Assembly: GCA_963822765.1 (NCBI GenBank)
Contig: CAWGJL010000012.1
Coordinates: 186,001-250,000, forward strand
Source: Palsa-504 sp963822765
Lineage (GTDB): Bacteria; Actinomycetota; Actinomycetes; Streptosporangiales; Streptosporangiaceae
DNA length: 64,000 nt
Direction: 5' to 3'
The notes below the pieces were generated by a model. The model was not told where the DNA came from. It did no database searches and saw only the letters and a list, made by a program, of their open reading frames with translations. Positions 41,915 through 48,043 of the stretch are shown here, in pieces; within the stretch, counting starts at the first letter, position 1; every line of letters begins with the position of its first letter. The translations under genes were made by a program, and so were the position numbers.

Positions 41915-43222
41915 ATGCGTAAGGTACCCACGATGCGGCGCCTGGTGCGGGCGGATCCGGACGACCGGTGGGCGGCGGTGTTCGGCCGTATCGCCGTTTA
42001 CTCGTTCCTGATGGCGCTGGTCAGCGGCATACTCTTGCTGCCGTTCTTCCAGCCCAGCATGACGCCCGTCGTCTATCACGGCTCCTACCGCAAGCTGGAC
42101 GGCCTCACGATGAGCCGTGCGTACCAGTCCACGCTGAACATCAGCGTCGACGTGCGCAGCGGGCTGCTGATCCGGCAGGTGCACCACTGGTCCGCAGACC
42201 TGTTCGTCGCGGCCGTGTGCCTGCGGCTGATCCGGGTATTCTTCCGGGGCCGGTTCCGGGGGTCGCACTGGCTGACCTGGGTGGGACTGCTGCTCGCCGG
42301 CATGCTGGCCGGGTTTTCCGGCGCCATCTTGCCCGACGACATGCTCTCCGGCGGCAGCCTGAGCGTGTTCACCGGCGTGATCTTGTCGCTGCCGCTGGTG
42401 GGGACGCACGCGGCGATGCTGATCTTCGGCTGGTCGGTTCCTGGCCACATGGTCATCCCGCGCGACTACTGGCTGCACATCGTCGTGCTGCCGGCGGTGC
42501 TCGGCGGGCTGCTGCTGCTCAGCTACCGGAGCGCCCGGTCACGGCCGTCCCGGCCCTGGCGGGTAGACCCCATGCTGCCGTTCACCGGCGCCGTGCTGGT
42601 CGCGCTCGGCGCGGTCGCGCAGATCAACCCGGTGTGGTTGTACGGGCCGTACCAGCCGGGCAGTATCAGCGCGGGTGCGGTACCGGACTGGTACATGGGT
42701 TTCCTCGACGGAGCGCTGCGGATCATGCCGGCCTGGGAGCTCTCGATCGGCGGCCATCCGTTGTCACTGGACGTGCTGATCCCCGCGGTGGTCGTACCCG
42801 GGCTGTTCTTCACGCTGGTCGCCGCGTACCCGCTGCTCGACGGCTGGATCTGCGGCGGCCGGCCGCCGCGGGGCCCGCGGCGCAGCCGCCAGGTCGCACT
42901 GTTGCCGCCCACGCCCGCCGATCCGGCGAACCGGGTCGCCGTCGGTGCCGCCGGGATCACGCTGTACGGGCTGCTGTGGGCGGCGGCCGGGAACGACGAG
43001 ATCGCGTACCACCTCCAGGTCTCGCTCTACACGGTGACCTGGGCGTTCCGCATCCTGGTGCTGGCCGGCCCGGTGCTCGCGTTCGCGCTGGCGCGGATGG
43101 GGTGCCATGCGGTGCAAGCGCGCCGCCGCGACGAGGCCGACCACGGCATCGAGACCGGCCGGATCGTGATGACCCCGGAGGGCGGCTTCACCGAGATCCG
43201 CGAACAGGCCGGCTCGCGCTAG
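41915..43222 (+). CDS. QcrB-like cytochrome b, predicted to lack one heme
   Basis: 435 residues from ATG 41915 (GAGGGAGAGG upstream), shorter than the roughly 540 of actinobacterial QcrB. The cytochrome b core is clear: 'LLIRQVHHWSADLFVAAV' (helix B), 'AGFSGAILPDDMLSGGSL', 'IPRDYWLHIVVLPAVLGG' (helix D) and the Qo motif PDWY at 257-260 in 'VPDWYMGFLDGALRIMP'. The first-heme ligands His90 and His188 are present. The second-heme positions, 14 residues after His90 and 14-15 after His188, are Arg104 and Leu202/Ser203 instead of His. No qcrA or qcrC is adjacent. I expect a single-heme membrane quinol-interacting protein paired with the divergent NDH-2. Confidence 0.8.
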   Translation: MRKVPTMRRLVRADPDDRWAAVFGRIAVYSFLMALVSGILLLPFFQPSMTPVVYHGSYRKLDGLTMSRAYQSTLNISVDVRSGLLIRQVHHWSADLFVAAVCLRLIRVFFRGRFRGSHWLTWVGLLLAGMLAGFSGAILPDDMLSGGSLSVFTGVILSLPLVGTHAAMLIFGWSVPGHMVIPRDYWLHIVVLPAVLGGLLLLSYRSARSRPSRPWRVDPMLPFTGAVLVALGAVAQINPVWLYGPYQPGSISAGAVPDWYMGFLDGALRIMPAWELSIGGHPLSLDVLIPAVVVPGLFFTLVAAYPLLDGWICGGRPPRGPRRSRQVALLPPTPADPANRVAVGAAGITLYGLLWAAAGNDEIAYHLQVSLYTVTWAFRILVLAGPVLAFALARMGCHAVQARRRDEADHGIETGRIVMTPEGGFTEIREQAGSR

Positions 43223-43609
43223 ATGGGGGTATTGCTCCGCCGCCAGGTGCGCGCGCTCGGCGAGCTGGGCGGAGCAGATGAGGTCGGCGACGGCCCGCGG
43301 GGCGGCCGATAGCCGGGTAGCCGAAGGCGAGGACCGGCCCACCTCAGCAGATCGGTGACCAGGCGCGGCTGAGCCGGCGGGCGGCGCGGCTGCAGCCGGC
43401 GGGCGGCGCGGACCCATTCGGCCTGCCGCTCATCGAGCCAGACCACGAAGTCCGCCTCGGACCGGACGGAGGCGGGGTGTCCGACGCCCGCAGACCATCC
43501 AGCAGCTCGATGAGCCGGCCGCGCTCGACGGCGAACAAGCCGCATAGTCCCAGGGAGCATCGGCGGGCAGCACCCGTCTATCCTGGCCGGCCGCTGAGAG
43601 AATAGGCGG
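43223..43609 (-). pseudogene. Degenerate minus-strand coding remnant
   Basis: No intact gene is seen. On the minus strand, protein-like text is split among three frames: 'GLFAVERGRLIELLDGLRAS' near 43540-43480, 'EADFVVWLDERQAEWVRAAR' near 43460-43400 and 'AVADLICSAQLAERAHLAAE' near 43300-43240. At least two frame changes are needed to join them. The family is not recognised. The stretch is best read as a decayed gene. Confidence 0.35.
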
Positions 43610-44101
43610 GTGAATGATCTGGCCACCATCGAGCTGCGCGGGTCCACCGTGGTTCTGCGCCGGGCGGAAGCCGGCGATATCCCCGAAATCGTGGGCCTGC
43701 TCGCCGCCGATCAGCTCGGCGCCACCCGGGACGGGGTGAACACGCCCCAGGACCTGGCCGCCTACCAGGCGGCGTTCCGCGCGATCGACACCGATCCGGC
43801 TCACCTGCTGCTGGTCGCGCAGGCTGGGCGGCAGCTGGCGGGCACCTTGCAGCTCTCGTTCATCCCGGGGCTGGCGCGCCGCGGCGCGCTGCGGGCGCAG
43901 ATCGAGGCCGTCCGGGTTCACGAGTCCTACCGCAGCCACGGGCTGGGTGCGGCCATGATGGGCTGGGCCATCGAGGAGGCTCGCCGCCGTGGCTGCGGCC
44001 TGGTGCAGCTGACCACCGACAAGGCACGACCCGACGCCCACCGCTTCTACGAGCGGCTCGGCTTCGTGGCATCGCACGAGGGCATGAAGCTTCGCCTTTG
44101 A
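43610..44101 (+). CDS. GNAT family N-acetyltransferase
   Basis: 163 residues from GTG 43610. N-terminal 'VVLRRAEAGDIPEIVGLLAA', the acetyl-CoA-binding motif A 'IEAVRVHESYRSHGLGAAMM' (R-x-x-G-x-G/A variant HGLGA) and motif B 'RPDAHRFYERLGFVASHEGM' are typical. It transfers an acetyl group to an amine of unknown identity, possibly a protein or small molecule. It appears to be a single gene between two decayed regions. Confidence 0.88.
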   Translation: MNDLATIELRGSTVVLRRAEAGDIPEIVGLLAADQLGATRDGVNTPQDLAAYQAAFRAIDTDPAHLLLVAQAGRQLAGTLQLSFIPGLARRGALRAQIEAVRVHESYRSHGLGAAMMGWAIEEARRRGCGLVQLTTDKARPDAHRFYERLGFVASHEGMKLRL

Positions 44102-44121
44102 CTCGGCGGTGAGCCGGCGCG

Positions 44122-44325
44122 TCAGCCCAGGGCGGCGATGGCGGCGACGATCAGGTCCCAGAAGCGGCTGGTGCTCAGGTCCACGGCGACCTGGACGTTG
44201 GGCGGGCGTCCGGTGACCTGGTGGAGGTCGACGACGGTGGCGCCGCGCGTGTGGGTCCCGGCGAGCTCGACCGCCACGTGTCGTCATGACCGGGGTCGCA
44301 GTCCAGCAGGACCGGCGATAGCCAT
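44122..44325 (-). pseudogene. Nucleoside hydrolase relic with large internal deletion
   Basis: From an ATG at 44325 the minus strand reads MAI, then after a small shift 'PVLLDCDPGHDD', the N-terminal metal-binding signature of inosine-uridine nucleoside hydrolases. Within three codons it passes directly to 'HVAVELAGTHTRGATVVDLH', then 'VTGRPPNVQVAVDL' and 'STSRFWDLIVAAIAALG', the C-terminal end of the same family, stopping at 44122. About 250 residues between the two ends are missing, so an internal deletion has fused the ends of the gene. Confidence 0.75.
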
Positions 44326-44333
44326 CCCTGTCG

Positions 44334-46028
44334 TCACGGCTTGGGCTGGAATATGCCGAGCGGCTGGGCTACGAGGCGAGCGACGTGGCCCGAGTCGTCC
44401 AGCTCGAACTCGGCGGTGATGGCGGGCTGGCCCTTCAGCCCGAACCGCAGGCCACGGCCCGCCGGCTCTAGTTCGAAGGGCGGGGCGCCCGGTACGGTGA
44501 CGGTCAGCACGCGGTCACCGCGCAGGGCGACCACGACCTCGATCGGGCCCATGGCGTAGGTCCCGCAGAGCCGTCGCAGCACCTGCGGGTCCTGCGCGGA
44601 CGCGTCGGGTCGCCGGTCGAAGCGCTGCGGTTCGACCAACGGCTCGAACGGGACGGTGAGGGCGGTGATATCGCCGTCCGGGCCGGACAGGAACATCAGC
44701 GGGAACAGGTGGGACTGGTCGCCGAGCTCGTGCCATTCGAGGTCGAACGTCTCGTAGTGGCGATGGGCCAGGCTGAGGTCCAGGGTGCCCAGCCGCGGCT
44801 TCAGGACGCCGCCTTCGACGGTGACGGTGAGCGTGCCGTAGCCAGGGTGCTCGTACACCCCGGCGTAGGCGTCCAGGGGCCTGGGCAGGGGGGCGTCGGG
44901 CACGACGCGGCGGGCGGCGCGGGCCTCCCGCATCCCGGTCATGATCGTGTCGAACCGGGGCTTGAACGTCGCGAACCAGTCAACCGGCTCCAGGCCGAGC
45001 AGTTCGTCCAGCACCCGGTACGCGACGACCGGTGCGATGGCGCTGGAGGTGGTGTTAGCCATCACGGCCACGCCGATGCCGTCGTCGGGCAGCAGCATGC
45101 ATTCGGTCAGGAACCCGTCGATGCCGCCGCCGTGTTCGAGCAGCCGGTGGTCCCGGTACCGGCCGACGAGCCAGCCGAGCCCGTAGGCGTGCCGGGTCGA
45201 GGCGGGGAAGGTCCGGTCTTCTGGCAGCACGATGTGCGGCTCGTGCTGGCGCGCCACCGTGCCCGGGGACATCACGGCCCGGCCGTCCAGCTGCCCGTCG
45301 CCGAGCTGGGCCAGCAGCCACCGGGCCAGGTCGGCGGCGCACGAGTTGATGGCGCCGGCCGGTCCCATGGCCGCAATGGGCCGCTGGGGCACGGAGACGA
45401 CGGCGCCCTGGCGGCGCTCGTACGCCGTGGCATGGTCCGGGTCGGCGGTCATCTCCTCGACCGACAGGTTCGAACGGCTCATGCCCAGCGGGGTCAGCAG
45501 GCGGTCCCGCAGGCAGTCCGCCCACGGCGTGCCGGAGAGCACCTCCACGGCGTACCCGGCGGCCAGGTAGCCGAGGTTGCAGTACTGGAAGGCCTGGCGC
45601 AGGTCCTTGCTGAGCGGCAGGAACCGCAGCCGGCGGACCAGCTCGGACCGGGACCGGCCAGGGTGACCGAGCCAGGTCATCTCGTGGCGCGGCAGGCCAG
45701 ACCGGTGCGACAGCAGGTCGACGACGGTCAGGCGGTCGCTCACGACGGGATCGTGCAGCTGGATCTCGGGCACGTAGTCCCGGAGCGGGCGCTCCCAGTC
45801 GAGCAGGCCGTCATCGACCAGAGCCCCGACCGTCGCCGCGGTGAAGGCCTTGGTGGTGGACCCGATGGCGAATAGCGTGTCCGCGGTGACCGGGAGCTTG
45901 GTGTCCAGGTCACGCTGGCCCCACCCGGCGGCCAGGACGACCTGACCATCCCGGACGGCGGCGACGGCGCAGCCCGGGACCTCCCAGGCGGCCAGCTGGC
46001 CGGCGACGAACCGTTCGATGCTCTCCAT
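44334..46028 (-). CDS. Class C beta-lactamase-fold serine hydrolase
   Basis: 564 residues. The catalytic SxxK lies in 'DTLFAIGSTTKAFTAATVGA' near residue 57, the YxN motif in 'QAFQYCNLGYLAAGYAV' near 148 and the HGG box in 'HRLLEHGGGIDGFLTECML' near 300. The C-terminal region from about 380 is a DUF3471-like beta domain ('YAGVYEHPGYGTLTVTVEGG'). No signal peptide is visible, so it is probably cytosolic and acts as an esterase or D-aminopeptidase-like enzyme. It starts seven bases after the LysR gene, in one operon with it. Confidence 0.88.
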   Translation of the reverse strand: MESIERFVAGQLAAWEVPGCAVAAVRDGQVVLAAGWGQRDLDTKLPVTADTLFAIGSTTKAFTAATVGALVDDGLLDWERPLRDYVPEIQLHDPVVSDRLTVVDLLSHRSGLPRHEMTWLGHPGRSRSELVRRLRFLPLSKDLRQAFQYCNLGYLAAGYAVEVLSGTPWADCLRDRLLTPLGMSRSNLSVEEMTADPDHATAYERRQGAVVSVPQRPIAAMGPAGAINSCAADLARWLLAQLGDGQLDGRAVMSPGTVARQHEPHIVLPEDRTFPASTRHAYGLGWLVGRYRDHRLLEHGGGIDGFLTECMLLPDDGIGVAVMANTTSSAIAPVVAYRVLDELLGLEPVDWFATFKPRFDTIMTGMREARAARRVVPDAPLPRPLDAYAGVYEHPGYGTLTVTVEGGVLKPRLGTLDLSLAHRHYETFDLEWHELGDQSHLFPLMFLSGPDGDITALTVPFEPLVEPQRFDRRPDASAQDPQVLRRLCGTYAMGPIEVVVALRGDRVLTVTVPGAPPFELEPAGRGLRFGLKGQPAITAEFELDDSGHVARLVAQPLGIFQPKP

Positions 46029-46035
46029 GTCCTGT

Positions 46036-46884
46036 CTAATGGTAGAGCTCGGTGGCCAAGGCGACCGCGGCGTGGGTAGAGGGGTGCGGGTCGTGGCGCC
46101 GCCAGATCATCTGCACGGTGATGGGCGGGGCGTCCCGCAGCGGGCGGAAGACCACGCCGTCGCGCCGGTACTGGGCGGTGGTGCCCTCGGGGGTGATCCC
46201 GATGCCGCGGCCGGCCGCGATCAGGGCCAGCCAGTCGTCGATGTCGCGAGTGTCCTGGAGGCGCGGCCGCGCCCCGGCGGGCCACAGGTCCGGGGTGGTG
46301 GTCCCGGTGCGGCGGTCGATGAGCACGGTGCGCTGGGCCACCTCGTCGAGCCTGATGGAGCGGCGCCGGGCCCAGGGATCGTCGGCGGCCAGGGCACAGT
46401 AGCGCCGCTCGTAACCGACGATGGCGCTGGCGAAGCGGTGGCCGTCCGCCGCGGTGCGCAAGACGGCCAGATCGCACAGGCCCTCGGCCAGGCCGCCGGT
46501 GGCGGAGTTGGTGCGGATCAGCTGCAACTCGACATCCGGATGGCGGGCCGCCCAGCGGAGCTGGAATTCGCGGGTGTGACGGCCCATGGCCGACCACGGA
46601 TGGCCGATGCGGAGCCTGGTATGCCCGGTGGTCGCCTCGGCAACCAGGTTGTCCGCGGCGGCCAGGACCTGGCGCGCCTGGGCCAGGGCGTGCACGCCCG
46701 CCGTGGTCGGGGTGATGGTCCGGCTGGTGCGGTGCAGCAGCCGGACGCCGAGGACCTGCTCCAGGGCGATCAGGTTCCGTGACACGGCGGCCTGCGAGAT
46801 GCCGAGTTCGATGGCGGCGTCGGTGAAGGTTCCCGCATCCACGATCGCGACCAGGCAGCGCAGGTGCCGCAGCTCCAGATCCAT
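46036..46884 (-). CDS. LysR family transcriptional regulator
   Basis: 282 residues from ATG 46884 (a GTG two codons earlier is possible). The N-terminal winged HTH 'LRHLRCLVAIVDAGTFTDAA' with 'LGISQAAVSRNLIALEQVLG' is followed by the co-inducer domain ending 'LIAAGRGIGITPEGTTAQY'. No ribosome site is seen, so it may be leaderless. It is divergent from an EamA-type exporter with 68 bases between starts and precedes the class C hydrolase, so both are candidate targets. Confidence 0.92.
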   Translation of the reverse strand: MDLELRHLRCLVAIVDAGTFTDAAIELGISQAAVSRNLIALEQVLGVRLLHRTSRTITPTTAGVHALAQARQVLAAADNLVAEATTGHTRLRIGHPWSAMGRHTREFQLRWAARHPDVELQLIRTNSATGGLAEGLCDLAVLRTAADGHRFASAIVGYERRYCALAADDPWARRRSIRLDEVAQRTVLIDRRTGTTTPDLWPAGARPRLQDTRDIDDWLALIAAGRGIGITPEGTTAQYRRDGVVFRPLRDAPPITVQMIWRRHDPHPSTHAAVALATELYH

Positions 46885-46911
46885 AACCAAAGCGTATAGC
46901 TGTGTTCATCC

Positions 46912-46930
46912 ATGCATTTTGCGTATGCAT
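46912..46930. promoter_or_regulatory. Candidate LysR operator
   Basis: ATGCAT-tttgcgt-ATGCAT is a 19-bp inverted repeat that includes a T-N11-A core, located 22 bases before the EamA start and 28 bases from the LysR start. The position and form fit a LysR activation site controlling the divergent pair. Confidence 0.5.
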
Positions 46931-46952
46931 CGATCCGGGCCATGCTCGTGCC

Positions 46953-48035
46953 ATGACCACCGCGATCCGCGTCCACGAGCGCCCCGCCGGGCAAGGTGAG
47001 CGGCTCACCGGTATCGCCTTGATGACCGGCAGCGCCGCGTCCAACCAGCTCGGCGCCGCCACCGCCGCGCTGGCCTTCCCGGTGCTCGGGCCCGCCGGGG
47101 TCGTCGCGGTCCGGCAGTGGGTGGCCGGCGTGCTGCTGTTCACCGCGGTCCGGCCGAGGTTCACCTCGTTCACCCGGGAGCAGTGGCGCCCGGTCCTGGC
47201 CCTGGCGCTGATCTTCGCCACCATGAACCTGTCGTTGTACCTGGCCATCGACCGGATCGGGCTGGGCCTGGCGGTAACCCTGGAGTTCCTCGGCCCGCTG
47301 TCGGTAGCCCTGCTGGCCTCACGCCGCGTTACCGACCTGGGGTGCGCGCTGGTCGCGGCCGCCGCCGCGGTCGTCCTGGCCCGGCCGCAGCCGAGCACCG
47401 ACTACGCCGGCATCGCCCTGGCCCTGCTGGCCGCCGCCTGCTGGGCGGGCTACATCCTGGTGAACCGGGTGGTGGGCGCCCGGCTGCCGGGCTCGCAGGG
47501 ACCCGCGGCCGCGGCCAGCCTGTCGGCCCTGCTGTACGTCCCGGTCGGCATCTGGATCCTGGCCAGCCATCCGGTGACGGTGACCGCGCTGGGCCGGGCG
47601 GCCACGGGCGGCCTGCTGTGCTCGGCGGTCCCGATGGTCGCCGACGTCCTGGCGCTGCGACGGGTCCCGGCCCGGTTCTACGGGGTGTTCATGAGCGTCA
47701 ACCCGGTGTTCGCGGCGCTGACCGGCCTGGTAGTCCTGGGCCAGTCGCTGGTGTTCGCGGACTGGCTCGCGATCGCCGCCATCGTGACCGCCAACGGGGT
47801 CAGCGTCAGCACCGGACGCCGCGCGTGGGGGCCAGGCCCGGTAGGGCACGATGGAGTCATGACCTCCAGCTTCGACAGCGACCCTGAGGACCAGTACGCC
47901 GACGACGAGTACGCGGACTTCGACCCCGAAGATCGCGACCAGCCCGCCACGCCGGGCGAGATTCCTGACGACGAGCCGGAAGCGGACGTGCTCGAACAGC
48001 GTCAGGCGATCCCGTACGACCGGGAGGACCAGTAG
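46953..48035 (+). CDS. EamA/RhtA-type exporter with acidic C-terminal extension
   Basis: 360 residues from ATG 46953. Residues 15-285 form a ten-helix EamA exporter ('GIALMTGSAASNQLGAATAA', 'LALIFATMNLSLYLAIDRIG', 'LALLAAACWAGYILVNRVVG', 'VPARFYGVFMSVNPVFAALT'), close to the threonine/homoserine exporter RhtA. The last 65 residues are soluble and very acidic ('DPEDQYADDEYADFDPEDRD'). An internal ATG at 47860 with GGAG in front begins exactly this part, so a formerly separate small gene may have become fused by loss of the exporter stop. LysR control is likely. Confidence 0.85.
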   Translation: MTTAIRVHERPAGQGERLTGIALMTGSAASNQLGAATAALAFPVLGPAGVVAVRQWVAGVLLFTAVRPRFTSFTREQWRPVLALALIFATMNLSLYLAIDRIGLGLAVTLEFLGPLSVALLASRRVTDLGCALVAAAAAVVLARPQPSTDYAGIALALLAAACWAGYILVNRVVGARLPGSQGPAAAASLSALLYVPVGIWILASHPVTVTALGRAATGGLLCSAVPMVADVLALRRVPARFYGVFMSVNPVFAALTGLVVLGQSLVFADWLAIAAIVTANGVSVSTGRRAWGPGPVGHDGVMTSSFDSDPEDQYADDEYADFDPEDRDQPATPGEIPDDEPEADVLEQRQAIPYDREDQ

Positions 48036-48043
48036 CTCGCGGC

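Noticed and set aside
44709..45875. Long plus-strand frame opposite the class C hydrolase
   Set aside because: Antisense shadow of a gene with SxxK, YxN and HGG motifs.
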